Assembly (NCBI GenBank): GCA_029449235.1
Contig: JANATG010000009.1
Coordinates: 2,232,001 to 2,296,000, forward strand
DNA length: 64,000 nucleotides
DNA from: Linnemannia schmuckeri
Lineage: Eukaryota; Mortierellomycota; Mortierellomycetes; Mortierellales; Mortierellaceae
Direction: 5' to 3'
Part shown: one piece after another, positions 44,771 to 58,700 of the stretch
Position numbering within the stretch: the first letter of the stretch is position 1
Layout of the letters: the number at the start of each line of letters is the position of its first letter
Program-made: the position numbers and the translations under genes
Notes under the pieces: generated by a model
What the model was told of the DNA's origin: nothing
Database searches by the model: none
The model's input: only the letters and a program-made list of their open reading frames with translations

Positions 44771-45945
44771 GGGAGAAGGACAACAATATCTCTCTTTTCA
44801 GAGAGTACTTTACTGCTATTATTAAAATTCCCAAAGAACAGGGCCCAAGAGTTCGCTATTGAATGGGGTATCTATTGATTGCCAATAACAACGGAGAAGT
44901 GTAGCAGAAGCAACAAAAGCATAGATAAGTCTCAGTGCTGGTCTCGTTGTGCAGTCTCCTTGCGTCCACTCTTGAGATATTTAGGCACTCATCTCATCCT
45001 CCTTTCGTACCTCCGAGAAGGCTGCCAATGGACGCGGTAAAGGACATGAGAAAGCCCGTTAGGGAAGAATGAGGGAAGGACGGATGCAACTCTATCCCCT
45101 TTCTATTTCTACCATCCTCAGCATTTAACTGTGTGTATCTTTGTAAGAAAACCCATCATCGATGCTAGTCCCGGATTAGCCGAATGCAGGGAAAAGAACA
45201 CCATTGACGGCACACACATACACGCACAAAGAGAGAGAGACAAATTTCCTTCATCAGCCCTCCCCCCCCTTCCCTCTCACCGTTATTTCCCTCTCTTGTT
45301 TCATTTAGTCATAAACTCTGGCATTTCTATTGTGAACAAGATTACGCGCCCTGCATCGACGTTGTTACAGAGTATATGCATTGATACAAAAAATTCATCG
45401 AGGTGAGGTAAGGCTTTCTCCAATGGGCACTCGCATGTTTGTTTATATTGACCATTCCCACCTTGAATACAGACTGGTAACATCCATAACAAGCAAACAA
45501 AATAAACAAAGTCAGAGCTGGTTCATCTTCAGTATTATACACAAGGAGAGACAGAGAGAAAGCACGCCCCAAACCCCTCGTTTTGCCTACTCTTTCTTCA
45601 TCCTCTGTCCCTCTCCCCTCTTTCTATTTTCCATAAGAGTACTATTGCCCCTTGGAGTAAACACTCTGTCATTATTGCATATCTAGTCCAGCTGTATGCG
45701 AGAGAATACAAGCATAAGTCCATAGTGTGAAATAGCGAAAAGAAAGCGCGCTTTCGCCATCTGCAAAAGAAAGGGGTTTCTTTTTCTTTCACTCAAACAT
45801 CCGTTCATATTTGTATTCCTTTTCGGGGGCAGCATGCTCTCTCTCGTGCCTCCTAACTCACAATCGTAAAAGAATCCATTAATCTGAACAAACCTACGGC
45901 TACAACATGGCGTTCAGACGTCTTTTGCAACTAACTACGGCCTGT
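44441..45945. other. Gene-free interval
   Basis: No gene seen. An A38 run lies at 44727-44764, and short pyrimidine tracts near 45250-45300 and 45540-45630. Confidence 0.65.
44727..44764. repeat. A38 homopolymer
   Basis: Uninterrupted run of 38 A about 300 bp beyond the pseudogene's 5' end; no duplication flanking it was recognised. Confidence 0.9.
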
Positions 45946-48900
45946 TCACCAGTAATCTTCAGAACTCATACTGGTAACACTCATTGTATCACTCGCTATA
46001 GCTCCATCGTCCTCCTCCTCTGACCTACTGAAAGGGTTCCTCCTGTCTCGGCTTTCCTTACCAATACTATCACTCCTGCCCTCCTCAGCTGAGCTCGGGG
46101 CTCCCCTACCTTCGCCTTGTTTCTGCTGGATACTGCTAATGTTGTTGTTGATAGTCAACACAACGGGTGACTCTGCTAATGTCGAAATAGATGCCCAGGA
46201 CTCTGGCCTGGGGGAAGAAGACCGCTGCGGCTGCTGAACCGGTGGCAGATGCTGTTGTTGTCGCCTGTCCTGATGAGTTTGCTGTAGCGCTGCACGCAGG
46301 AGAGGGTTATGTTGCTCTGTCAACATGTCGTTGCTGTCACCCTTCGATCGAACCCCACGAACCGTCACCACCCGCTTGAGCTCCATCGAATCAGCCGCAG
46401 AATCCTGCCGCTCAGGAAGGGTCTCTATAGACCCCGTCGTTCTCCTCCTCCGCTTTTGAGCCATCTCATCTGACTCTCCCAAATCGTCCTCCTCATCCGA
46501 CTCCCCAATCATGTCGTCTGGTCGTCCACCAATCAACAGCGCCGTGAACTGGCTTGCCTTTTGTTGCCATGTCTGGGGAATAATGTACCCAGGTGAAAAG
46601 TAGTCGACACGGCCATGGTCCTGCAAATGTCCTGGTGATCCTGGTGTTTGTTGTTGTAGTCCATGCAATTGCTGTTGCTGCTGTTTGTTAATCCGACTCT
46701 TCCGCCGACCAGGTGTTATGCTCTCGAACCACCCCATCCGGCTCTTCTTTCCTTGCTTCTCACCCTTAGATGACGACTTTCGGCCCAGACCATCCTCGTC
46801 AACACTAGCTTCCACACCACCCTCCATAAGGGGCATACGCTTGTAAGTACCGTCGGTATAGACGTTAGCCTTGGTCACCAAGAACAGCTGTTCCAGTCTC
46901 TGTCGCTCCACCGTCGTCATCTCTAATTGCCTCTGTCTCTGCTCCTTGGTCATTTTGTCAAACACAAGCACGTTCAGGAACGTATAGATTCTGTTCAGAA
47001 CACCTACGTTCATGAACCCAGCTCTTCCACCCTTCAGCCAACACCCTTGTTTCTCTAAAAACGCCTCTAAGTCGGGTCTGGCCATGGGTCGATAACATAT
47101 GGACCCTGGAAAAGCCGGTGAGAACTCCTGGGCCGTCAACTGTGGAATCTCCTCGTGGTTCTTGCGGTACAGGTCGTCCCAGAAGAGGTACCACCACTGA
47201 TGACATCTCGTTCTGTTGACAGCTCCCATCCGCTCGTAAAGGTACTGGATCGCCATCGAGACCGACCTTGAGGGGTCCACAACCTTGGGGTTTTCCTCCG
47301 TTGCCCTCAACAGTGGCTCGAGCTCCTTCTGTTTCAAGTTAGGGTTGTCATACACATTGATGAAGAATGCGTAGGAGAGTGTCCCATCCTTACGAAGAGC
47401 CTCGTTGCGGTAATGGTTCTGGTACGCCTGCATGACTTTCTTGACCTTTCGCACGCCTCGAGAGATTAGAGCATGGTTGTCCCGGAGTAGCCGGGCCAAT
47501 GCTGGCGTGACCTGGAAGTCTCGAGTAATCCCAATGACCTCGTGTCCGATTGTCGTCTCGTGCAAGAGTTGTGATGATCCTTCGGGGTCCTGAATCTCGC
47601 CATCAGAATAGGTAATTGTTACTGAGAATCCGGGGTTCATGTTATGTCCCTGCCAGTTCGACATCTTCTTGCGGTGGATGGTGAACAGGCCTCTCTTGTA
47701 GCTTACGGGCGCATTGACTAATGACATCTGTTTTTGCATTGATTTATATTGTTTGTTAGCTGTTAGAGCCACCCAAAAAATAAACACATAAACAACAATG
47801 GAAATGAAGTGGAGAAGGGATCTTACCTCCATGGTGCCATTGCTCTCTCGGCCCTTTTGGATACCTCGGGTCTCCACAAAGGGACGGACCACAAACTTGC
47901 CATCAAGAGCTCGGAGCTGGTACCTAAGCTCACGTCGTCTCTCTATCTCGGGATCCTGGTTTTGTCGAATGTACCGGTCCAAATCATGCTCCTTCACAAG
48001 CGTAACAACGACCGACGATTCGTCGTAAACAAACACCACCGAAAATGGGAATGGAACCACGTACGCCTTGCCAAAGTAAGTCTTGATGTTCGAGGTCATG
48101 AACTCGGGAGCATAGTACATGTCGGGGCCGACGAACTCCTTTAGGATCAAAGTGCGCTTCCTGACCATCGCCGGGGTCAAGAACTGACATGCCTGCGAAT
48201 ACGAACGAAGTCCAATCTGACGGACAATCCGCAAGTTCTCGACGTGGCGCTCTGCAACAGTACCCTTGAAATTGAGAAGGTAAGGTGGTCGATGTGGCGA
48301 CTGGCTGTAGGCCACGACAGCGTCAGCGGGCATTTTGAACGAGTCCTCGACCAAGAGCATAGCGGTCCATGTCTCCTGCCAAATCCGCCGCTTGATGTGT
48401 TTGAAGTAGTTGAGCCGTGGGTTGTAAATCTCCAGTGAAAAATCCAATCGCTGTTGAATTTGCTTCAGCATGACCTGGAACTTTTGTGTCTGCCGGATTG
48501 AGAACCAGACGACAATGATACACATGAGGACATAGGTCGCAATCAACATGATCCCGAGAGTGTTGACAGAGACGGGACCGACATTGAGGACAATAAAGAG
48601 GCCAATGACGCTCGTTGCAACCGTGCAGGCTCTTGACCAGTACTCGCTGACGTTCTGAGAGGCATAGAGGAAGGGCTTGGTCCTGTAGACGCGGTAAATC
48701 AAACTGACCGTGAACACGATCTGGAGCCCGGCACGTACAGATTCAATGATTCGACGTTCGTACCCGCGGAAAATGCAGTTGTCCTTTGAGAACAACACTA
48801 CAATCACGACTGCGATGAGCTTGTTTAGCATCACCACCACCTTGTACGTTCCATGCTCCCTGCGGTATCCTATGCAACATTGAAGACAAAAATATTAGTA

Positions 48901-51900
48901 AAATATTGCGCCAATGAGGCAAACATCGATTGTGCCGCCACCATGTCCGCCTGCTTGACGTTGTTACCATTGTACAAAAAGTTGTATGGGCAGTTGTCCG
49001 AGTTCGTCAGACGTTTATATTCCTCATCCAAATCCAACCGCCGCTCGCCCTGCTCTGTATACTTGTCAATCCTCGGCAGATTCTGCACCACCAGTCGTCG
49101 TATCGCCAGCGGGAAATAGAACGTGTTCGCGCAAAGCGTGAAGATCGCCACAGGAATGATCACGTAGGTAAAGTTGAGATCCTGAATCTTCATCGACGTC
49201 ACCCAACAAAAGTCCGAGGGGTCTCTGTAGATTCCGCTTGGTCCCAGAGGCTGGAGTACCGGGAAATCTGAGGTTGTGTAGGGGTTTGCGATGGGCCACA
49301 TGGTGTCTGACCAGACGAGGGCGTCAAAGGATAGTTTTGCCAGTGGTAGATACAGGGTCGTCAACAGGAAGACGATCGAGATGGTTTCCATCCGCTGCTT
49401 CTTGGACCTCAAACTCCATGACGACACTTCCAAGCCCTACAAGGAGCAAAATGGATTCAAAGTCCAGGTCCACATGATGAGTTGACTATAGAAAAATGTA
49501 GGCCAGCTTCTAGCAGACAAAAAGGCTTATTCAAAAAATAACGAAAATGTTACCTCTATGTCATCGTTAGGGTCTGCCCGGGTCATGATCTTGAAGGTGT
49601 AAAGCGCAATCCAGCAGACCAGTCCAAAGAGGAACAAGAAAATCATCCCGTATCCAGTGACTCTCGGAAAGTCCATCGACAGCACAGCAGGGATTATATT
49701 CACTGCGGCGTACATCCACTTTTGATTAACGAACGTGTTGCCAGAGACCGAGAGATACAGCCCTACAAACTGTAGAAAGTCGATAATGATCTCGATCCGC
49801 ATGTACGAGATTCCGATGTTGGACGACTCCCCGCTCATGATCCCGTCGACCGCCGTCGAAAGCATCACATTCTGGAGTTCTTGGTCAAAAAATCCTGCAG
49901 GCTTTGTGATGTTGACCTTGAGCTCGTCCAATGTGATGCCTTCAGGGATCTTGTTCAGAGGCGGGAACATGCCGATCCTGGGATCTGGGGGTGGTGGCTT
50001 CTTGGACTTGGAGGGCTGTGGCGGAAGTGGTTTGCTTTTCGTGGACGAGTTCCCGTCTGTCAATGAAGACGTCCCTAATCCAAAGGTTTCTATCGGGATC
50101 TCTGTAAACTTGTTCGGTTTTAGTGATGACAGGTACGCATCCAGGGCCGGGTAAGAAATTAGTGGCGCCGTCGGTTGGAAAAGCGCCTCCGAGCTGTCAA
50201 GTGTCGAATTTTCCGGCGCGCTCTCCGATCGTTTTGTGCCGAGTGGCGTTCCTCCTGCATACTTTTGATCATGCATCCGCAGAGGAAGATCGGATATGGT
50301 AATCTTAGCCGTTTCTGACCCCGAGTGTAGTTTAGAGTCTCCAAAATTCCTGCCTGCGTCCTTCAAGACATCGCCGATGGTTGTGCTGGCTGCCTTTCTC
50401 AGCAAGCTAGTCTCTTCCTGCGCATCTCGGTCGTCAAAAGCACTGCTCGAGTCTTCAGGGATCGACTCGTCTAGTGTGCTAGCAAGGCTCGTGAAACTCT
50501 GTACTGATTCTCGCTTGGACTGGCTGTTTGAGGATGTCGCGGCACTGCTGACCTTAGAATGAGCCAAAGACTGCTTGCTATCGCTTCTGTCCGCCCGAAA
50601 ATCAACACTCTTGTCCGCTACCTTAGTTCTGAATATCTCGTCCGAGTCGGAGATCAATGCTGTATTTTGGCGCCGACCTTGCTCCACAACTACCGTTCCT
50701 GACCCCGAGGCGCCCACGAGTTTTGGGATTGCTGGTTTAGATGAGACTCCTTTGACAACTGCATACATGATCTCTGATCCGCGATTCGATCGGTTGTCGC
50801 CCTGGAAAGATGTACTCTGGCGTCCTCCATCGTCGACGCTGGTTTTTGTTCGTCGTTCATTGCGAGGCGGAATAGATCGTACAACTGGCTCGACTGGCTC
50901 TGATGTAGGACGATGAGCTGTACTTTTGGGGGTTACCCGAGGTTCAGCCCTTCCTTCTCCTGGTCGGGACTCTCGTGTCACGTTGTCCTGGGACGGGCGA
51001 CCGTTGTCGGAGGTAGCTGGGTTGTTGGGTGTGTTTGATAGGATCCTGTCCAGTTCAACCGCGGCAGGAGATTCCTTCGCATCTCCTAGAGATGGTTTCA
51101 CTAGCAAATTATCGCCGTAAAAAAAGAGTCTGTTAGCTGTTTGGAGGATGACCTTTCGTAGAATGCTCCTTTGATGGTGTCAAAGTTCTTACTTAATGGC
51201 AATAGGACATCCAAAGGGCGACTAAGAGGCTCTGACGCAGACACCAAAGGATGGCTCCTGGCCGGGTGGTTATGATGCTTCCTTGTGTCCTCCTTTGACT
51301 CGACCGGTGGTATTACAGCCAACTTCATGATTCCTTCCTCGCTTCTCGGACGCGACAGCAAAGCCGACGTCGACGAAGACGACGATGATGAAAAAGATGT
51401 TGTGGGTGAAGTAACGCCCTGTGGCAGAATGGATCTAATGTTGGATTGTGGAGCATTGGCAGAGTTACTGTCCCTCAGTCGATACTCTTGCCGATCACTG
51501 GAAAGTCCAGGCCGTTCATTCTTTGAAGAAAGACGCCTCAAGGTGACCGAGCCAGCGTCGTTCCCAACCTTCTTTAGCATCGCTTTCGGATCCAAAGTCC
51601 CCTCTGGGTTGACACTTTGTCGTCGTGGAGGCGAAGGCTGTGCTAGTGCTGTTGCCGTGCCTGCCGATTGACCCTGCATACTTGTCGAGATATGAGGAGG
51701 TCGAAGATGGTGGGCTGCACGTGGTCCCATTACCCGGGGTGCCTGTGCTGGAGGCGAGGCAAGTGGGCGAGCGTGTATCGTATCGAGCGCATGTCGTTGG
51801 GTACCAAATACCCTCGACTGCATAGGCGCCACTGAGCGAAGGGGGAAGAGTGGAGCAGAGGAACGAGAGGGTGAAGGTGAGGAGGATGCTGAGGGAGATG

Positions 51901-52183
51901 GCAGGGTTGGAATCGATGGTGAGGGAACAGGAGTGCGGTGTTGTTGAGGGCTGCTGGGAGATTGTGCAAGCCCTGGGGAGGACTGGGATTGGACACCTGC
52001 TGCAGATCGGGCCGCATTTAGTGCCGCTGTTGCAGGTAGTCGCTGTTGTTGGTTTAGGATGGGTTGTGGACCTCTTGATCGTGAGGGTGCGGGTGTTGTT
52101 CCTTCAGATTTGACATCGAGGTCGCTCCAGAAGGATATGAGGTTGTTGACGCTCGGCGACTTTGGAGGGTTGTATCCAGCCAT
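45946..52183 (-). CDS. 1,943-residue polytopic membrane protein, family not recognised
   Basis: Five exons (minus), 52183-51193, 51100-49554, 49436-48968, 48869-47827 and 47727-45946; all phases close. Residues 1-~700 are Ser/Pro/Gln-rich and disordered, with a short N-terminal motif (VNNLISFWSDLDVK). From ~760 to ~1130 about nine hydrophobic helices occur, including IIIDFLQFVGLYLSV, GMIFLFLFGLVCWIALYTF, ISIVFLLTTLYLPLA, FTYVIIPVAIFTLCA, LNKLIAVVIVVLF and ATYVLMCIIVVWF. A tract before the sixth reads PYNFLYNGYRREHGTYKVVV, an arrangement that recalls large fungal TRP-like and other polytopic proteins, though I cannot place it in a named family. A folded cytosolic region (about 1150-1700; WYLFWDDLYRKNHEEI and GCWLKGGRAGFMNVG are distinctive) precedes a Gln/Ser-rich tail. 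A stop-free 99 nt intron separates exons 4 and 5. Channel or scaffold roles are guesses. Confidence 0.82.
47728..47826 (-). other. Stop-free, frame-preserving intron encoding a hydrophobic helix
   Basis: 99 nt with donor GAG|gtaaga and acceptor aaacag|ATG. It is a multiple of three and open throughout. Its translation includes LLHFISIVVYVFIFWVAL, long enough to span a membrane. The splice sites are better than average for this window, so removal is the default call, but retention would yield a valid, longer protein. Confidence 0.6.
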
Positions 52184-52751
52184 CGCTCTCTTTATGAAAC
52201 GGAGAGTGGGGTGAATGGAGGTGGAAGACGAAGAGACGTTTGCGGTAAAAGAAAGAGAAGGAGTGTGCAACTGGAGAGGAGGATTAGTGGCGACTGGTGG
52301 GACAAGGCATTGATCGTATTGACTATATGGGAGAGAGTAGAAAAGTCTAAATAATAGGCGATGAAAAGGAGATGAGAGAGTGAAAGGGAAAAGAGTAAAA
52401 GAAAGAAACAACGGGCAACGAAATAGATAAAGGATAAGAAGCCGTTCTTCGATCCACGTCCTCCTTTGCTGCATTCGCTCCTTCGTCCTTTTACTCCCTC
52501 CCTTGCTCGATCGATGTCTGCATGCTCAGCAACATCGTCATCTCTGAATGTCTGTTTGTATATAAAAAGGGGTCATCATTCCCTCCTGTCTACCTTGTGC
52601 CTGAGGGATGGATGACCCATGGTCTGACCGCACATTTCACATGATCTCCGTGTTGCCCCCTTTTTTAGGATGGTCCAAAATAACTTTCGAAATATAAAGG
52701 TGAAAAAAGTTCACTTTGTAAAGGGCTAGAAACGAATGGTCACAAGTCGAT
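52184..52751. other. Spacer between two minus-strand giant genes
   Basis: 5' leader of the polytopic protein gene and 3' flank of the 2,947-residue gene. TATAAAAAG occurs at 52561 on the plus strand but faces no recognised gene. Confidence 0.65.
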
Positions 52752-55700
52752 CTACCGTGCGCGGAGTTTGGCAAGCTCCGCCTTCAACGACCGCATGTCC
52801 TGTCGTGTAAACTCTCGCTCCCGCTGTGCCGTCTTTAACTGCCGGTTCAGCTCAGCTTGCTCCAGCTCCAGCTCTCGGATCCGCTCCAGATGCTCGTCCG
52901 CCAGGTCTGGACTCCTCATCTCCACCTTACTCTTCAACACCTTGTTCTCCCTCTCCAGGCCCGACAGCAACGCATCGTTCTCCTTCTGTGACTGCTCATA
53001 GCGATGTCGCAAATCCAACAAAGTCCTTTCCAGCTCAGCTTTCTGTTGGCGCAGTGGCTCCAATGCAAGGACTGCCTCGTGGTGGATTGCCTCCGTCCCC
53101 TTGAATGTCTCGTCCCTCAAAATAGCTTGGTCCCTCTCCCGATCAATCGACACAGACGACGACTTAGGCGAATTCATCTGATCGAACGCGGCCTGGGACA
53201 TATCAGAAGACTGTACCGTTCCTTCTGCCACTGCTAGCGACCCTACCGGTCGAGAGAGCAACAGGGCTTGCGCCTTGGCCAACTGGGAACGAGTCTGCGC
53301 AACCTCTTCCTCGGATTCTTCCAGTCGTTGTTGCAACTCATAGATCGCTCGCTTCTTTTCATTCTGGAACTCCTGAAGGAACTGCTGCAACTTGCCAATG
53401 CCAAGCTCTGCCTTAGCCAGCTCTTGTCGCAAACGGTCGACTTCTAGCGACTCCTCGCTCACACCAGCGATTCTCTTGGGCTCGTCTCCGGACTGCTGCT
53501 GCTGGTGCTTGATGGTACTCAGTTGATACTCCAAATCCTCAATGTGAATCTTGGTTGTGATGATTTCCTTCTGCATACCCAGGAAGCGAACTCCTGCCAA
53601 CGGCAGTGCCTGAACCGAGACGCCCAGAGGCTGCAATCCTGCAAGGAGTGTCATCATACCCTTTCTCGTCTCAAGTTCCTCCGGATCTTCCGATGGTGAC
53701 AGAAGCTTCCTGAAGAGATCGGCAATAAGCGACAGCTGCTCCTTTGCCTCCTCTAGTTGGATCTCCTTGGCGGATAGCTCACTCTTCAACGCATCAACAT
53801 TCTTCCTTTCCTCCAGTAGCTCCTCATCCTTTTGCGCGCAGTGCTTGATCGAGGCGGCCGTGGCAAGGTCTTGCTCCAGTTTCTCGACGAGTGCCCTGTA
53901 GGAGCTCGTCTCTCGCTTGGACGTCTCGGCATGAGCGACATGCTCATGCAATGACACTTCCAGTTTCCTTTTAGTCTCTTCCAGGACAGAAAGTTGCTTG
54001 TTGAGATCCTCTTGCTGCGCCAATGCCTGCTCCAAAAGCAAATCCTGGCGTGCGGCCTCCTCGCCTCTCTGGGTATTCGACTGCGATAATGATTTTTCCA
54101 ATGCAGCGCGCTGTTCTTCGTCCTCCGCCTTCTGTGCCTTCATGAGACCGAGTTCCTGCTCCAACGCAGACAACCTAAATGTAGCCGAATCCAGGTCGAC
54201 CATCACCTGCTCAATCTCCATTTGCTTCTCCAGCATCATATTCCTTGTCTTGGCACATTGCTCCTCCAATCTCTCAATCTGCGATCGGCTCGCGTGTCTC
54301 TCCTCCTCCAACAAGGCTTGCAGCTTCTCCGATTGATTTGATCCGAGACTGGCGGCTATACTGGCGTGAGCTTCCTGAAGTAGTACCTTCGACTCCAAGA
54401 GTTCCTTCTCTAGCCTGCTACTCTCGCACTGTTGATGCTCCAGTCGGCGCTCCAGTGCTGGAACCTGCTCGCTGTTCAATTTGTTGTTCTCCAGCATCTC
54501 CGCAACTCTTTGCTCATTCTGCTGTCGAGACGCCCTGAGCTCATCTAGTACGACATCTCGCCCTTCAATGTCGCTCAAAAGTTTAGTAACTCGCTCCCGC
54601 AACACTGTCAGCTCATGTTGGAGTTCAGCTGTCGAAGCTGAGGATGACTCATCCGCTGCAAGGTTGGCTTCGAGCTGAAGAATTTCGGTCCTCGCCGCCA
54701 TAAGCTCCAAGTTAGCCCGCTGGAGTTGATCCTCGACTCGCATGGTCTCTTCCTTTGCTGCGAAACATTCCTCTTGCCATCGCGAAGCACTCTCGGCAAA
54801 GCGGCTATGCTCAAAGTCGTCACAGTCATTCGATCCCTCGTGGGCTCCAGACACCAGACCGTCCTTCATAACCTGAGACGCCAATTCTAGTTCCTTCTTG
54901 AGAGCACGCTCGCGTTCCAAAGAGAGCTGTAGCTCCTCTGACAGAGACTCTAATGCCGACGACTGCTCCTGTCCAACATCATTTTCAGAAGGACCATGAC
55001 CTGTAGCCTCCTTGCGAGCAATCTCGAGTTCTTCCCGCAAGACCTTGGATCGCTCCTCCATCTCAGTCAAGGCAAAGCGCATATTGGACTCAGTCTGCCT
55101 CAAACTCTCGACAGCTTTGTTCGACTCCTCAGCCTTGATTCTCAATTCTTTCTCAGACACTCGGGCTGCCTTCAGGTCAAGCTCCAATTGAGCCACGCGA
55201 GACTTAAGCATTTCTTCCTCGACACTTGACAAAATCGCTTGAGTCTCCTGGTCAGGTTTCTCGGTCTCTTTTGCACGAAGAGCTGTCATTTCATCCTGTA
55301 GGAGATTGTATCGATGCTCCAACTTGGCCATCTTGAATGCCTCCTCGTCAAGGTATTGAGCTTTCTCTTCTTCAAAAGATGCAACAAGCCGTTCCTGGAT
55401 AACCTTGTAGGCTTCATCTTTCATCACCTGGTGACTCTTTTGTTCGTTTCTAGATGATGAGTAAAAATCAAAGTAAGGAAAGCGGGATTGGCATAAAGCC
55501 CATTTTTTAGTTTTTGTAGACCTTAAAACGAGGTTTATTCAAGATTGAATCGGAAGGGTCGATGCTCCGCTACGCGGGTCATAACAAGAAAGCTCCTTAC
55601 CGATGCTTTTCGGCATCCGCCAGAGCACGCTCCAGCTGTCCGATCCTCGAAAAAAGATCACGCTTCTCGGCATCTGAGCGCTTGACCGAATCCTGCAGCT

Positions 55701-58700
55701 CCTTCATCTCCTGACGTTGACCCTTGAGCTGTCGACGAAGTCCTTCAGCTTCCTGCAAAAGTTGTTCGGCTGTGTGGGAATACTCGTCCGACCCCATGCT
55801 AGTCCGACGTGCGTTGGTCTCAGAAGCAGCAGCAGCAGCAGCTCGCTGTTCCTGGAGCTCTCTCTGTGTCTGATCTAGTTCATATCGGAGTCGCTCATTC
55901 TCCAGAGCAACCTCCTTCATCCTCTGGGCTTCAGCCAATGCAGTCTCCTGTTCCTTGCAGATTTGCCGAGTTTGGCCAAGTTCCACCTCGAGTTGTCGAT
56001 ATTTGTCCATCAGATCGTTCATTCCAGTGCCCACATGATGATGGTTCGATTGAGCCTGAGTCAGCGCTGCCTGAAGTCTCTGGTTCTCCAAGCTTATGTC
56101 CTCCAGTCGTCGAGAGTGATCTGAACGGATTCCTTGGTGTCTTGTCTCTGCCGCCTGGGACTCTGCGTGTATCCGTGTGAGATCCTCTTGCAAATGTGAG
56201 ACTTGGGACTGCAGCTGTTCCTGTGATTGGATTTGGGCCTGGAGGTCCCTTGTCTTTGTCAGAAGCAACTGGACTTGTTCCTGAAGGCGCTCGTTCTCTA
56301 GTGTCAAGTGATGGACGGCCATGACGTTCTCGGCCTGTTGCTGGGTCTGCTGCTGTGACTGTTGCTGCTGCTGACGTGAATCATAGCTTGGTGATGCTGA
56401 TAGGTATGACGCTGACATTGGGTCGGTTACTGGTCCATTGTCTTGGGTGGGTAACTGGTGCGAGATAGGGGGCGAAGAAAACTGGTCGCGACTCAAAAGT
56501 GACCCGCGCCTAGGATTCTCCTCCTGTCGTCCCCATTCACCGCTGGATCTTGATCCTGCACTCGAATACTTTTGTGCCGTCAGTCCTGAGTGACCTCCAT
56601 TGGTTCCTTGAAGGTGGACACCAGAACTCTGCTGTCGCTTCTCGAGAAGTTCGCGAGCCTTCTCCAACAGTCGCTCCTTTCTGTCGGGCTTGGCGCGAAC
56701 AACTCCTGTCGATCCTCCATGAGCCACCTGATCTGCCAGCAGTGCATGTACAGCAGCCTGTTTTCTTAAAAGTACTTCAGGGTCTAAGACGCTTGGACTA
56801 ATAGCCCTCTGAAGGAGTGCGGGGCTGGCAGCATGATGAAGGAGTGTGGGGCTGGCAGCGTGATGAAGGGGTGTAGGACTCACTGCACACTGAAGAAGCG
56901 TAGGGCTCGCCGAAAGATGATGAAGGGTAGGGCTGGCGGCTTGTTGGCGGTGCTGGTGGTGTAGTATCGGGCTGGCAGCGTGATGATGATGACCTGTCGA
57001 ACTGGCAGCATGGAGAGCAGCTGGGCTGGTCAACTCTAGTTCTTGCTTCGACACAGCTACGTTGAGCGATTCCCACGTCATGTGCAGGTCGACCTTTTGT
57101 CCTCCAAGATCCATAGAATCTCCTGACTTGCTCTCCGACTCTCTATGCTCCACATAACCGCCGTCGACGTGTGCGTCTGGAGCGGCCGAAGTGTCAAACG
57201 CGTCGAGTCCTTGCGGAAGTGGATAGTATGGCTCCGATTCTTCTTGCGATCCTTGCGAATGTACGGCATGGTTAAAGTGGAACGATTGCTCTGTGGCAGT
57301 CTGCAAGGCAGGTGGTGCAGTCGACGCGTGCATTGTCGTAGACTCGAAAGCCAAAGTTATTGGGGCTATTAGGGTTAAAGCAAACATGATACATCACATT
57401 AATACCCTCAGCAGTTAATCAAATCTAAACCTTCAAGCAATACAGTACGCCAGCATATGTTGCAAATTACCATCATCGATTTCCTTGTGTGATTCTTCTG
57501 CTCCAACATTGGAGAACGACTCGATCGCTTCACTGGCCTCAGGCACTGCCTCCTCTGTGGGTTCAAGGAACATGCTCGATTGCTTATGTGCCCAATCAAA
57601 TTTGACAGGTAGCGAGGTTTCAAGAAGTGTTGCAGCTGTAATCGGTGCTCCTAGGCCGTCAGGGGTGGCTGGCCAGTTAGAAATTCTGGGTGGTGGCGGG
57701 AGCTTGGAATGGTCCTTCTCTTGAGTGCGACGTGGAGGAGGAGGAAGAATAGCAGCTGCAGGCGGAGGAATAGGAGGGGTTGCAGTTGCAGTTGTAAGTG
57801 TAGGTGCAAGTCCAGGTACAGGTGCAAGTGCAGTCGTGGGCTGTGCACTTGTACTTGATACGGAAGCAGTAAGCACAGCTCCTGTCTCACCTGTGACAGG
57901 AGCTGCAGCATCGGCAGAAGAGGCACCCAAAGTGGCCAAAGACTTTGACGGCGATTGTCCTAAGGGCGAGGCAAACATGGACGTTGCACTACTCTTGACA
58001 CCCTTGAAGAGCCGTGACATGCCACGCTCAAAGGCCGCAGATTTGGGCATGTTCAGCAAATCCTCCACGGCGCTCAAAGTGGAAGGATCAAGGAGGGACG
58101 CAAGTCCACGTTCTTTGGTTAGAGGACTAGTGGCTGAGGTCAAGTTTGTCGACAGGTGAGCTGTACTTGGGGCATCCTCGGCCAAAGAGACCTGATCGAA
58201 CACTGAGGTCTCAGCCTCCATCTTAGGTGACACGCCCTTAGGAAGCTCAGAGGCTCCTAATCCGGAGGCGGCCTTGGACCAATTGACACGTTCCCGGAGT
58301 TTGGGGGACTCCTTTGCTTGAGAAAAGTACGACGTGTGTGCCAACTCACTGCTGAGTTCCATGATCGAGTAGCTCCCTGGTTGCACTATCGCCCCTGTTC
58401 CATGAATGTCGTGCGTGACATATGATCCCGTCACGCTACGTCCAAAGTCTGGACTGGTTGGGCTGGGCAAAGTTTCGTCAAAGGAAATAGGTTGGGGTGG
58501 GTCCTGCTGGGGTGAGGGTGAGATTGATGGTTGGAGTGGGCGAGCCGATGGCTGAGCAACTTGTTCCGAAAGGCCGTCGATCTTCTCAAACTGGTTATTG
58601 AATGAAAAGGTTACGGGTTGGGGCTCTTGCTGGTCCTCGGGGGGCGCAGAAGCGTGGGTGCCATCAACATTCAGCTCTGCATTTGGAGGCTGCCACGAAG

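Noticed and set aside
55427..55449. Separate coiled-coil gene ending at 52752
   Set aside because: The acceptor at 55450 and donor at 55600 join CG|A in phase, making it the last exon of the giant gene.
57365..57387. Start of a separate gene at the in-frame ATG near 57387 (MFALTLIAPITLAF)
   Set aside because: It lies in the intron: the acceptor ccctaatag at 57366 joins in phase with the donor at 57471, so the apparent signal peptide is intron sequence.
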